A stretch of 64,000 bases of DNA from Saussurea involucrata (lineage: Eukaryota; Streptophyta; Magnoliopsida; Asterales; Asteraceae). The DNA is taken from positions 31,593,696 to 31,657,695 of the forward strand of contig CM066312.1 of the NCBI GenBank assembly GCA_033807775.1. The letters are read 5' to 3'. The notes beneath the pieces were generated by a model, which had not been told where the DNA came from, ran no database searches, and saw only the letters and a list, made by a program, of their open reading frames with translations. Below are positions 1-10,945 of the stretch, piece after piece. Position 1 is the stretch's first letter, and each line of letters begins with the position of its first letter. A program made the position numbers and the translations under genes.

Positions 1-1262
1 GAGTTTATTAGGAATGTACCTGTAACCACATCAGGAGTTTCTTCTGCTTCTTGTGTTGTCATTTGGAAGGCTCGACCCCTTGCTCTTGGTAGCTCTGGCC
101 TTTGCACTACTGGTCCAACACCTATTGGTCTCACTGACATACCACCATGCTGTACTCTCCCCCGTGGACAATCAGACTGAATATGATCAGGAGAATTGCA
201 TGAGAAACAAAATCGTGTTACCCGACAGTGTTTAGCAATATGGCCGGTCTTTCCACACTTGTAACAAACTCGAGGATCAACTTGACAATTTCCTTGATGA
301 ATACGGTTGCATCTTGGACAAGGTCTTTCCACTGGTCTGAAAGGTGTACGACTATCAAACCTCTGAAATCTGGACTTCTTTGGATCATATTGTGGTCCTT
401 CCCATTTTCTTTTTCCAGTACTTTTATCACTAGCATCTCTCCCTTTATCCCGTTCCACATTTTCCGCTGCATCTACCGCGACTGAGAAGGTATCCGGTCC
501 CTTTGCAATCACTAGACTTCTGATTTTTGAATTTAACCCGAAGATAAACCTTTCCATCTTAAGTGCCTCCGTGGCAACGTAGTACTCAGCGAAACGAGAC
601 TTCTCCAGAAAACGAGCGGTATAATCCCGAACTGATAAACTTCCCTGTTGCAGGTTCATGAACTCTTCTTCTAGTTGTCTAACTGCTTCTTGAGGACAAA
701 ACTGTCACTTGAAAGCTATAGTGAATTCTTCCCAAGAAAAAGTATAATACACATCTGATCCTCTAGAGGTAATAAGAGCTTCCCACCAATATAACGCATC
801 CGCCTTCAGCATTGCAGTTCCATATAGAACTCTATCTTCGTCGACACATTTACTAGTTTTGAAGATAGCTTCTATCTCTTTTAGCCACCTCATAGCCTTC
901 ACTGGATCTCTTTCTCCTGAGTAGGTTGGAGGTTTGCAACTTAGAAACATCTTATAATCACACTTCCTTGGCACCGGTATGACAGTAGGTGTAATGGGCA
1001 TCTCGTCTTCGAGATTAGGATCTGGTATTTCAGTTTTAGTATTACTAGTTCGGTCGAACATAGCTTGTATACTTGCTTGCAGTCTTCCCATTTCAGCCGT
1101 CAAATCATTTCTTGTAACAAATTCGGTACCCCGCGACTGAACTCTGCCTCCTGTTCTGCCCCTACCTCGTTCTCCCCCTCTTCCCCTCGTCGCGACTGTT
1201 GGATTCGTCCGATTAGGATTTCCTTCTCCCTCTCTATTTGTACGTCGAGTACCACTTGTCAT
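1..1262 (-). pseudogene. Ty3/gypsy gag (copy A2, partial, one nonsense codon)
   Basis: Gag packages element RNA in cytoplasmic particles. The start ATG at 1262-1260 opens MTSGTRRTNR, an Arg/Gly-rich basic N-terminus. A retrotransposon-gag domain follows (YWWEALITS...FSWEEFTIAFK), then two CCHC zinc knuckles (CYKCGKTGHIAKHC and CFSCNSPDHIQSDC). A TGA at about 705-707 interrupts the domain where the sister copy at 6218-7701 has Arg before QFCPQ. The frame otherwise stays open to the window edge. An acceptor-like CAG ends one base before the ATG. The element is an LTR retrotransposon, so this is not a host gene. Confidence 0.85.
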
Positions 1263-1520
1263 TCTGTTGATTTCAACAAGGTTAATATACACATAAACAC
1301 ATACGCCATATAATAAGGTATTCCAGTTCAAACATGTACCTTTAAGTTCACAATTACACTGGCCAGATGTAATTTGAAATTACCTTACATGATGTTCCTT
1401 CTACCTTTTATATTTAGCATCCCAAGGTTCTAACATAATAGGGACATCCTACTTCACATGCAGTTTAAGTTAGGTATGGATCCGAATACCTAAATCCCTT
1501 AAACCTGGCTCTGATACCAT
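1..1520 (-). mobile_element. Gypsy family A, partial second internal region (leader and gag)
   Basis: This stretch nearly repeats 6441-7960. It reads, on the minus strand, from the LTR at 1522-3150 through a primer-binding site and leader into gag, and is cut by the window edge. The same LTR is therefore the 3' LTR of the copy to its right and the 5' LTR of this copy, giving a head-to-tail LTR-internal-LTR-internal array. Unequal recombination between family members is the simplest cause; the rest of this copy lies outside the window. Confidence 0.85.
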
Positions 1521-1521
1521 C
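1505..1521 (-). other. Primer-binding site of copy A2 (initiator tRNA-Met)
   Basis: On the minus strand the bases just after the LTR read GATGGTATCAGAGCCAGG, the complement of the initiator tRNA-Met 3' end. This primes minus-strand DNA synthesis and shows that the LTR at 1522-3150 also acts as a 5' LTR. Confidence 0.85.
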
Positions 1522-1804
1522 TGTAACGACCCGGATTCCCAAACATACATCAATTAACATATATTGCATAACAGCGTTTCATTAGAAAAGATACATCATA
1601 TAACATTTACGGTCCCTTGGTCTTTACAACCATAATAAGTATTTCATTACAAACGTTTTGCTACTAAATAACAAAGTTATAACTACAAACACGTCATGGT
1701 CTTCAAAAACATAAGTCTTCCAAAAGCTAGTCACGGATTATCCTTCTTACTTGCTCTTACTTGATCCACGACCTGGAATACATATTTTTAAAACAAAATG
1801 AGGG

Positions 1805-1822
1805 TTAGACCTAGTGGTCTAA
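1805..1822 (-). other. Inverted repeat (hairpin) in the U5 part of LTR A
   Basis: TTAGACC and GGTCTAA form a 7-bp stem around a 4-base loop. Copies occur at 8234-8251 (A), 41575-41590 and 61334-61349 (F) and 63982-63997 (G), with different loop bases. In each LTR it lies downstream of the splice donor-like site, so only unspliced RNA would carry it. Confidence 0.7.
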
Positions 1823-2194
1823 GTGAGAAAATCTCTGTCAGGCTAAAATCATTTAAACAGACACCATATATATAACATACTTTGAATACCAATTAAGACG
1901 CGTATGCATTGTGTACTTCCCTGTCTCATTTCCCTTGGCCATATTAATTGGTTGCGAGCCAACTAATCAGTTTACTCCGCTGCACTAATATACAGCCAAC
2001 TTCGCTGTCCCTCCGTACAACCAACTCCACCGGTCCTAAGCCCGACCAACGTGTACTCGTGTAGTGTAATGCTCGTATAAACATAATATACACCTAAATA
2101 TATCATACTTCATACATATGCACATTATTACACTATTTATCACATTCTCAATCCACATATATGTATTCAAGTTTGAAAACATTTTAAAGTAAAT

Positions 2195-2202
2195 CTCACC
2201 TG
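2195..2202 (-). promoter_or_regulatory. Candidate 5' splice donor in LTR A
   Basis: On the minus strand the site reads CAG|GTGAG, the plant donor consensus. The partner copy is at 8634-8641. An acceptor-like CAG ends one base before the gag ATG (1266-1264), so a 936-base intron would remove the primer-binding site and leave gag near the cap. Use of the site is inferred. Confidence 0.45.
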
Positions 2203-2474
2203 TTTGCTTATTAAAACGCTTCCAAGCTTTTCTCAACACGATTCAGCTTTCACCCCAAATTCACAGAATCTGAAACAATTAGATACAAATATCTCTTTAC
2301 CAAATGGAACACATAAGACTTACTAGGGCTAAGAACTCTAGATAAATCTATCTAACTCTTATCCTCAAATGTTTCCCCAAAACCAAAACTTAAGTCAAGT
2401 CCACAGTATTTCCAGTCCTCATCCATATCCTATGCAAGAGTCGACAAAACACAAGGTACTGGATACTATAAAAC

Positions 2475-2722
2475 TATCCGGACAATACAACTTTCCGGAC
2501 AACACATACAATCCGGACAACACGACTTTCCGGACAACATCAACAATCCGGACGACATCCGGAAACCAAAGTAATCCGGACACCATCCGGTATCTAATTT
2601 CATCCGGAAACCATAGAAAAAAGAACTTACCGGACACTTCATCTACCGGACACCAGCAATGGGGAACTACCGGACACCACCAAAAGAAACTACCGGACAC
2701 ATTCAAATTGTGTCCGGAAACC
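2475..2722. repeat. CCGGA/TCCGGA motif array in LTR A
   Basis: TCCGGA and ACCGGACA units recur about every 10-20 bases without a strict period. The same array stands at 8956-9182. It lies between the LTR TATA box and the donor-like site, so it should be transcribed. Density of CpG is far above the AT-rich surroundings. Confidence 0.85.
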
Positions 2723-2981
2723 TTTGTCGGTTTACCCAATTTCTACCCAGAATCGACAGAAATTAATACTAGACATGAAATCGATCATTCTACTCCGATA
2801 GAAACCTTCTACTAACAATTACAAACATAAAATGTAAAGGAACATACCTTAAATATCACTTCCAAGTAAACCAATTAAAGCCCTAGCCAAAAGACCCTTT
2901 CTTCTTCTTCTTCTCTTCTCAAAAACACACACACACACTAAACTGATATTTTCTATTTTAAAATATCTGGAATCAAAAAGG

Positions 2982-2990
2982 ATATTTATA
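2982..2990 (-). promoter_or_regulatory. TATA box of LTR A
   Basis: TATAAATATC on the minus strand, about 160 bases inside the LTR; a start site near 2955 is expected. The equivalent sequence is present in the right LTR and, as GGATATAAATAGG, in LTR G. Confidence 0.55.
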
Positions 2991-3150
2991 TCCTAGACTC
3001 AATTTGCAATTAAGGCTTGAACTATACAAGAATGGCGAAAACACCCCTAAACTTATAAATTACCCAAACTTACCCTAAACATCAAATTTTAAAGTTAACT
3101 AATTTTAACGGAAAGAGAATTTAACTAACGAACTTACTCGGGGTATTACA

Positions 3151-3171
3151 TCATCTCCCCCTCAAAAGAAT
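3151..3171 (-). other. Polypurine tract of element A
   Basis: Minus strand reads TTCTTTTGAGGGGGAGATGA immediately before the 3' LTR. It primes plus-strand DNA synthesis. Confidence 0.8.
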
Positions 3172-3194
3172 TCCGTCCCGGAATTCGGTTAGGT

Positions 3195-6100
3195 GAAAAG
3201 GTACGGGTACTTAGTTCTCATTTCTGATTCTGATTCCAAGGTAGCATCCTGCCCTTTATGATGTCGCCACTAAACTTTTACTTATTTGATCTCCTTACCA
3301 TTCCGCAAAACTTTGACTTTACTGTCAACAATGGCTTCAGGTTCCTCCACGTAATTCAGCCTTTCATCAAACTGTATATCTGGTAGAGAAACTGCCTGAT
3401 CTGGCGTAACCAAACACTTTCGAAAATTTGATACGTGAAAAGCGTTGTGGATTCTGCTTAACTCTAGCGGAAGATCTAACCTGTAGGCTACTTCACCGAT
3501 TCTTTCTGTAATTGCAAACGGTCCAATGTACCTTGGGCTCAGTTTGCCTTGTTTCCCAAATCGAATGACTCCTTTCCAAGGTGAGACTTTTAACATTACA
3601 GAATCTCCAACTTGGAATTCTAACGGTTTTCGGCGTCGGTCAGCGTAGCTTTTCTGTCTGTCTTGAGCTACTTTCAATCGTTCCCGAATCTGAGTAATCT
3701 TATCCGTGGTTAACTGAACTATATCTAGCCCCGCTAATTGTTTCTCTCCCACTTCGTTCCAACAGAGAGGCGTTCGACATTTTCTACCATACAGAACTTC
3801 GAACGGTGCCGCTTGAATGCTGGAATGATAACTGTTATTGTAGGCAAACTCAATCAACGACAAATGCTTATCCCACGATCCCCCGAAATCAACAATGCAG
3901 GCTCGTAGCATATCTTCTAAATTCTGAATCGTTCGTTCACTTTGACCGTCAGTTTGAGGATGATACGTTGTACTTAACTTTATTTGCGTCCCCATCTCTT
4001 TTTGAAAACTCCTCCAGAACCTTGAAGTAAAACGACTATCACGATCAGAAATAATCGAGATTGGAACTCCATGTCGAGTTACTATTTCGTCGATATATAA
4101 CTTGGCTAGTCTTTCTAACGAATAGGTTTCTTTTATTGGTAGGAAGTGAGCAGACTTTGTCAACCTGTCAACGATCACCCAAATGGCATCAAATCCTTTC
4201 GGAGTCCTTGGTAACTTCGTGATGAAATCTGTAGTAATCTGATCCCATTTCCACATAGGTATTTCCAAACGTTGTAACTGACCAAAAGGCTTTTGATGTT
4301 CAATCTTTACTTTCTTACAAGTGGTACAACCTTCTACATGCTGAGCAATATTCCTTTTCATTCCCGGCCACCAGTAAAATTGTCGTAAATCTTTATACAT
4401 CTTATTCGTACCTGGATGAATAGAGAAACGAGACTGATGAGATTCATGAAGTACCCGATCACGTAAACCACCCAAACGAGGCACCCAAATTATATTTTCC
4501 AAGCACAGTAACCCACAATCATCTTTTACGAGTGATGCTAATATACCCACTAACCGTTCTGTTTTCAAGTGTTCTTCTTGAAAGGCTTCTACTTGACACT
4601 TCTTCAATTCGTCAAAGATGTTAGGTAGAAGTTCAGCTCGTAGTGTAGTGGCCTTTATTGTTCCGCTTCTCTCTTGGCGACTCAGTGCATCAGCTACCAC
4701 ATTCGCCTTCCCCGGATGATAAAGAATTTCGCAGTCGTAATCATTCACCAATTCTAACCATCTTCTTTGCCTCATATTCAATTCTCGTTGATCGAAGAGA
4801 TGTTGGAGACTCTTATGATCGGTATAAATTTGACATTTAGAGCCGTAGAGATAATGTCTCCAAATCATTAGCGCGAAAACAACTGCTGCAAGTTCCATGT
4901 CGTGTGTAGGATACTGTCGTTCATGATCCTTCAGTTGTCGAGAAGCATAAGCAATAACTTTTCCATGCTGCATTAATACACATCCCAATTCTAGTTTGGA
5001 GGCATCACTGTAAACAACAAAGTCATTTGAACCTTCAGGTAGTGATAGTATCGGTGCGCTACAGAGTTTTTCTTTCAATATTCAGAATGCTTCATCCTGT
5101 TCTGCTTTCCATTCGAACTTTCTATTCTTTCGGGTCAACTTGGTCAGGGGCGTAGCGATACGAGAGAAATCTTGTACAAACTTTTGATAGTCGCTAGCTA
5201 AACCCATAAAACTTCGTACTTCTGTTGGCGTTCTCGGCGGTTCCCACTTTTCAATTGCCTCTACTTTCATCGGATCAACTTGAATACCTTTTTCCGAAAC
5301 TACATGCCCAAGAAATTGAACTTCCCGTAGCCAGAATTCGCATTTGGAGAATTTAGCATATAGCTGTTCCTTTTTCAACAATTTCAAGAATCAAACGAAG
5401 GTGTTGAGCGTGCTCTTCTTCGGATCGAGAGTAAATAAAGATATCATCGATAAACACAATAACGAATTTATCGAGATATGACTTACATACCTGATTCATT
5501 AAATCCATAAAAGCAGCTGGGGCGTTCGTCAGTCCAAAAGGCATCACTAGGATTTCAGAGTGACCATACCTTGTGCGAAACGCAGTTTTCAAAACATCTT
5601 CTTCTTTAACCTTTAGCTGATGATAACCAGACCTTAAATCAATTTTTGAGAAATAACAAGCTCCAACTAATTGATCAAAGAGGTCATCAATTCTGGGAAG
5701 CGGATACTTATTCTTGATCGTATGCTTATTCAGTTCCCGATAATCAATACACATTCTCATCGACCCGTCTTTCTTTTTCACAAACAGAACTGGTGCTCCC
5801 CACGGTGACGTACTGCGTCATCATTTCTTTCATCTCTGGAGGTGCCAGACGATACGGTGCACGGGCAACAGGAGCGGCTCCAGGAATCATATCTATACCA
5901 AACTCTACTTGTCTAACGGGTGGAAGACTATTCAAATCTTCTGGGAAAACTTCCGAAAATTCACAAACAACCGGGATATCTTCTAATTATTCTTTTCTAG
6001 CTTAGTATCTATCACATAAGCTAAATAACTCATGCAACCTTTATTAACACACTTACGGGCTTTCATCATAGAGATAAGGCAAGACTGATGATTTCTACGG

Positions 6101-6264
6101 TCACCATAAATCACTACTGGTCCCTTCTCAGGTAAGATAACATTGATCAGCTTCTTATTACAATTTATACTAGCCTGATTCTCGGCTAACCAATCCATTC
6201 CCACTACCACATCAAACTCAATCAAAGCTATAGGGAAATAACTGGATAGGTACTCCACACCCAT
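3195..6264 (-). pseudogene. Ty3/gypsy pol of element A (protease, RT, RNase H, integrase; broken)
   Basis: Protease tail: FDVVVGMDWLAENQ near 6230-6190. RT follows (YRELNKHTIKNKYPLPRIDD; FIDD box about 5435). RNase H (VVYSDASKLELGC) and integrase come next, the latter with HHCC finger and catalytic D, D, E in ITTDFI, IISDRDSRF and QSERTIQNLEDML. The tail ends WRHHKGQDATLESESEM near 3195. Breaks: frameshifts near 6235, 5987 and 5370; a deletion near 5808 that removes the RT segment element F still has between ITQLQ and TSPWG; a TGA near 5080; TAA and TAG near 3280. The element was probably complete once; it cannot make a working polyprotein now. Confidence 0.88.
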
Positions 6265-7701
6265 CTATATTTATAACACAACTATAAAATACCTCTTTAA
6301 CCGGTACTTGATTATCATTTGCAGTATCTACCATTAAAGCATGATCTAACACTTTAGGCTTTAAACGCATATAAGCAACAAAAGAAGGAGACACACACGA
6401 TCGGTTTGCACCAGAGTCAAATAACACTTTAGCATGTGTAGAGTTTATTAGGAATGTACCTGTAACCACATCAGGAGTTTCTTCTGCTTCTTGTGATGTC
6501 ATTTGGAAGGCTCGACCCCTTGCTCTTGGTAGCTCTGGCCTTTGCACTACTGGTCCAACACCTGTTGGTCTCACTGACGTACCACCTTGTTGTACTCTCC
6601 CCCGTGGACAAACAGACTGAATGTGATCAGGAGAATTGCATGAAAAACAAAATCGTGTTACCCGACAGTCTTTAGCAATATGGCCGGTCTTTCCACACAT
6701 GTAACAAACTCGAGGATCAACTTGACAATTTCCTTGATGAATACGGTTGCATCTTGGACAAGGTGTTTCCACTGGTATGAAAGGTGTACGACTATCAAAC
6801 CTATGAAATCTGGACTTCTTTGGATCATATTGTGGTCCTTCCCATTTTCTTTTTCCAGTACTTTTATCACTAGCATCTCTCCCTTTATCCCGTTCCACAT
6901 TTTCCGCTGCATCTACCGCGACTGAGAAGGTATCCGGTCCCTTTGCAATCACTAGACTTCTGATTTTTGAATTTAACCCGAAGATAAACCTTTCCATCTT
7001 AAGTGCCTCTGTGGCAACGTAGTACTCAGCGAAACGAGACTTCTCCAGAAAACGAGCGGTATAATCCCGAACTGATAAACTTCCCTGTTGCAGGTTCATG
7101 AACTCTTCTTCTAGTTGTCTAACTGCTGCTTGAGGACAAAACTGTCTCTTGAAAGCTATAGTGAATTCTTCCCAAGAAAAAGTATAATACACATCTGATC
7201 CTCTAGAGGTAATAAGAGCTTCCCACCAATATAACGCATCCGCCTTCAGCATTGCAGTTCCATATAGAACTCTATCTTCGTCGACACATTTACTAGTTTT
7301 GAAGATAGCTTCTATCTCTTTTATCCACCTCATAGCCTTCACTGGATCTCTTTCTCCTGAGTAGGTTGGAGGTTTGCAAATTAGAAACATCTTATAATCA
7401 CACTTCCTTGGCACCGGTATGACAGTAGGTGTAATGGGCATCTCGTCTTCCAGATTAGGATCTAGTATTTCAGTTTCAGTATTACAAGTTCGGTCGAACA
7501 TAGCTTGTATATTTTCTTGCAGTCTTCCCATTTCAGCCGTCAAATCGTTTCTTGTAACAAATTCGGTACCCCGCGACTGAACTCTGCCTCCTGTTATGCC
7601 CCTACCTCGTTCTCCCCCTCTTCTCCTCGTCCCGACTGTTGGATTCGTCCGATTAGGATTTCCTTCTCCCTCTCTTTTTTACGTCGAGTACCACTTGCCA
7701 T
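6218..7701 (-). pseudogene. Ty3/gypsy gag-protease N-part of element A
   Basis: The ATG matching the sister copy is at 7701-7699, but a one-base loss near 7680 breaks the basic N-terminus, so the long open stretch begins at MTAEMGRLQ (7543). It holds the gag domain (DALYWWEALITSRGSD), CCHC knuckles CYMCGKTGHIAKDC and CFSCNSPDHIQSVC, and the protease active site KVLFDSGANRSCVS at about residue 380. A frameshift near 6235 separates it from the protease tail and RT. In the intact family gag and pol would share one frame, as in element F. Confidence 0.87.
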
Positions 7702-7944
7702 TCTGTTGATTTCAATAAGGTTAATATACACATAAACACATACCCCATATAATAAGGTATTCCAGTTCAAACATTTACCTGTAAGTTCCCAATTACACTG
7801 CCAGATGTAATTTGAAATTACCTTACATGATGTTCCTTCTACCTTTTAGATTTAGCATCCCAAGGTTCTAACATAATAGGGACATCCTACTTCACACGCA
7901 GTTTAAGTCTAGGTATGGATCCGAATACCTAAACCTCTTAAACT

Positions 7945-7960
7945 TGGCTCTGATACCATC
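7945..7960 (-). other. Primer-binding site of element A
   Basis: Minus strand GATGGTATCAGAGCCA directly after the LTR end at 7961; matches the initiator tRNA-Met 3' end. Confidence 0.87.
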
Positions 7961-9613
7961 TGTAACGACCCGGATTCCCAAACATACATCAAATAACATA
8001 TATTGCATAACAGCGTTTCATTACAAAAGATAGATCATATAACATTTACGGTCCCTTAGTCTTTACAACCATAATAAGTATTTCATTACAAACTTTTTGC
8101 TACTAAATAACAAAGTTATAACTACAAACACGTCATGGTCATCAAAAACATAAGTCTTCCAAAAGCTAGTGACGGATTATCCTTCTTACTTGATCCACGA
8201 CCTGGAATACATATTTTTAAAACAAAATGAGGGTTAGACCTAGTGGTCTAAGTGAGAAAATCCCTGTCAGTTTAAAATCATTTAAATAGACACCACATAT
8301 ATAACATACTTTGAATACCAATTAAGACTCGTATGCATTGTGTACTTCCATGTCTCATTTCCCTTGGCCATATTAATTGGTTGCGAGCCAACTAATCTGT
8401 TTACTCCGCTGCACTAATATACAGCCAACTCCGCTGTCCCTCCGTACAGCCAACTCCACCGGTCCTAAGCCCGGCCAACGTGTACTCGTGTAGTGTAATG
8501 CTCGTATAAACATAATATACACCTCAATATATTATACTTCATACATATGCACATTATTACACTATTTATCACATTCTCAATCCACATATATGTATTCCAG
8601 TTTGAAAACATTTTAAAGTAAAACTCACCTGTTTGCTTATTAAAACGCTTCCAAGCTTTTCTCAAAACGATTCAGTTTTCACCCCAAATTCACAGAATCT
8701 GAAACAATTAGATACAAATGTCTCTTTACCAAATGGAACACATAAGACTTACTAGGGCTAAGAACTCTAGATAAATCTATCTAACTCTTATCCTCAAATG
8801 TTTCCCCCAAACCCAAACTTAAGTCAAGTCCACAGTATTTCCAGTCCTCATCCATATCTTATCCAAGAGTCGACAAAACACAAGGTACTGGATACTCAAA
8901 AGTATCTGAAATCTCAAAAGTGACCAAACAGCTAGAGTTTCCGAATACTACAAAACTATCCGGACACTACAACTTTCCGGACAGCACATACAATCCGGAC
9001 AACACGACTTTCCGGACAACATCAACAATCCGGACGACATCCGGAAACCAAAGTAATCCGGACACCATCCGGTATCTAATTTCATCCGGAAACCATAGAA
9101 AAGAGAACTTACCAGACACTTCATCTATCGGACACCAGCAAGGAGGAACTACCGGACACATTCAAATTGTGTCCGGAAACCTTTGTCGGTTTACCCAATT
9201 TTGACCCAGAATCGACAGAAATTAATACTAGACATGAAATCGATTATTCTACTCCGATAGAAACCTTATACTAACAATTACAAACATAAAACGTAAAGGA
9301 ACACACCTTAAATATCACTTCCAAGTAAACCAATTAAAGCCCTAGCCAAAAGACCCTTTCTTCTTCTTTTTCTCTTCTAAAAAAAACACACACACACACA
9401 CTAAACTGATACTTTCTGTTTTAAAATATCTGGAATCAAAAAGGATATTTATATCCTAGACCCAATTTGCAATTAAGGATTGAACTGTACAAGAATGGCC
9501 AAAACACCCCTAAACTTATAAATTACCCAAACTTACCCTAAACATCAAATTTTAAAGTTAACTAATTTTAACGGAAAGAGAATTTAACTAACGAACTTAC
9601 TCGGGGTATTACA
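7961..9613 (-). repeat. 5' LTR of element A
   Basis: 1653 bp with TG/CA ends. It carries the same internal parts as the left LTR: TATA box, CCGGA array (8956-9182), donor-like site (exon end 8639) and hairpin (8234-8251). It differs from its partner by scattered substitutions and small indels, including a 31-base-scale difference around 8920-8950. Confidence 0.92.
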
Positions 9614-9682
9614 GAACAAGTGTAGGCGCGTACCTTTGCAGTAATTGGCTCAATCTGAGACAGATTGAGGACTAGCAGTGAG
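9614..9682 (-). repeat. Remnant of element E sequence between insertions A and B
   Basis: Removing element B joins this piece directly to 32228 through the duplicated ATAAC. It is therefore the stretch into which both A and B inserted, probably the 3' part of the E LTR. No coding sequence. Confidence 0.6.
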
Positions 9683-9687
9683 ATAAC
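9683..9687. other. Target-site duplication of element B (left)
   Basis: ATAAC, matched by ATAAC at 32223-32227 on the other side of the element. Confidence 0.9.
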
Positions 9688-10426
9688 TGTTGGTTCCATA
9701 TGCTCAAGAATGATTATAAAATAATATTACCGGTAATATATGATCCTATAGGGTCACACCATATAACAAGTAGACACCAAAATTGATATTTATAATAATT
9801 TGATTCTTGATAAATATTAATTATTTCTTGAAAATATAAATGAATATGATCCATAATATTATAGATGTAAATAATAAATTTTAGTACATATGATGGACTC
9901 ATATGAAACTAAAATAGAAAGGAGGGATTTAAAGGAGAAAATTTAAAATAGTTAAAATGTGATTTTAACCATTTTAAACTAGAAGGGTTAATACTATAAA
10001 ATTGCATGGCCTTCTTTTATTTCATTGGCCATGTTGGGTGGCAATATGCACACCATTGGACCCTTTTGTGGTCCAATAGAAAATGAAGAGCTTGTCTTGT
10101 GTTTTGACAAAAAGAGAGAAGACTTGGATTTTGAAATAGACTTGCAAAATGACTCTCCTCTCTCCCTCTCTTAACTTTGGCCGAAAACCACCATTTTTGG
10201 TGGGTTTTTGCTTCTTCTCATTTCAAGTCTATTGTAGAGTTGAACTAGAAGCTCTCTTTTGCATCTTTCTTCAAGAAGGTACTAGCATACATTTGGTGTT
10301 GGAGCTTGTTGGTGGACTACTCTAGAGGAGCTCTTGCTTGAGTTCTTGCCATCTCCATCTTCTCCAACTAGAAGACTTTGCAAAGGACTTCAAAGGTTGT
10401 ATTTTCTAAAAACCCCCTATGGTTGT
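9688..10426 (+). repeat. 5' LTR of element B, first part
   Basis: Matches 31374-32086 of the 3' LTR. It contains a perfect 16-bp palindrome ATATTACCGGTAATAT at 9724-9739. Near 10381-10400 it has about 20 extra bases (CAAAGGACTTCAAAGG plus GTTGT) absent from the 3' LTR. Bases 10422-10426 (GTTGT) are the target duplication of element C. Confidence 0.9.
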
Positions 10427-10472
10427 TGTTAGCTCCAATCTTTCTGTTTATAGAAGTATTGAAAAATAGACT

Positions 10473-10620
10473 AAGTATAGAAGTATTCGACAGAGGCTCT
10501 GCCGAGTCATCGAGAAGACCAAAGCATAGAAGTCTTCGACAGAGGCTCTGCCGAGTCACCGAGAAGACCAAAGCATAGAAGTCTTCGACAGAGGCTCTAC
10601 CGAGTAACCGAGAAGACCGA
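10473..10620 (+). repeat. Three tandem 49-bp repeats in LTR C
   Basis: Each unit runs TAGAAGTCTTCGACAGAGGC onward through CTCTGCCGAGTCACCGAG and ends AAGACCAAAGCA. The unit centre is the odd palindrome CAGAG-G-CTCTG. The 3' LTR keeps the same three units at about 24683-24830. Confidence 0.85.
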
Positions 10621-10937
10621 TGTAAATAATTGCAAGAAGACACTTCAATGCGGGCAAGGCCACAGAGCCTCTGTCACACTTGACAGAGCCTCTGTGGTAT
10701 AAAAGACTAGAGCTCTATACTAAGGACAATCGTGCTTCTCACGATTTCTGCTGTACGAAGATCCTGAAGATCATTCGTACAAGGCGTGACCTGACAACTC
10801 CACGTGTCAAACTCTGATGGGTCCTAGCCTTAGTAGAAGCCGGCGCATTTAATTAACATTGTACCTGCAACAGTACCTGAATAGTGTCTTTGTACCTTCA
10901 GTCCTTGTTGTCCAGAACTTGTCCCCTTTAGAAGTAG

Positions 10938-10945
10938 TATAAATA
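10938..10945 (+). promoter_or_regulatory. TATA box of LTR C
   Basis: TATAAATA, in both LTRs, about 280 bases before the LTR end. Transcription would start near 10970. An upstream TATAAAAG at 10698 directly follows the motif array and is an alternative. Confidence 0.55.

Larger units (their letters stand above)
1522..3150 (-). repeat. LTR of gypsy family A (shared by two internal regions)
   Basis: The LTR runs 1629 bp, TGTAACGACC to GGTATTACA on the plus strand, with TG/CA ends. It aligns along its length with 7961-9613. In element sense it holds TATAAATATC (2990-2982), a CCGGA-rich array (2475-2722), a 5' splice donor-like site (exon end 2200) and a TTAGACC/GGTCTAA hairpin (1805-1822). The short ORFs across it are not genes. 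Confidence 0.92.
1522..9613 (-). mobile_element. Gypsy (chromovirus-like) element A, two LTRs with degenerate gag-pol
   Basis: Two related LTRs (1522-3150 and 7961-9613) flank an internal region with primer-binding site, gag, protease, RT, RNase H, integrase and polypurine tract, all on the minus strand. Domain order with integrase last marks Ty3/gypsy; the C-terminal WRHHKG segment resembles a chromodomain tail of Tekay/Del type. Frameshifts, a deletion in RT and several stops make it non-functional. The right LTR abuts sequence of element E at 9614. Confidence 0.9.

Noticed and set aside
2369..2815. 148-codon ORF with Pro-Asp-Thr-like repeats, and its counterparts in other CCGGA arrays
   Set aside because: It lies wholly in LTR A across the CCGGA array and is broken in the sister LTR; no start context or family.
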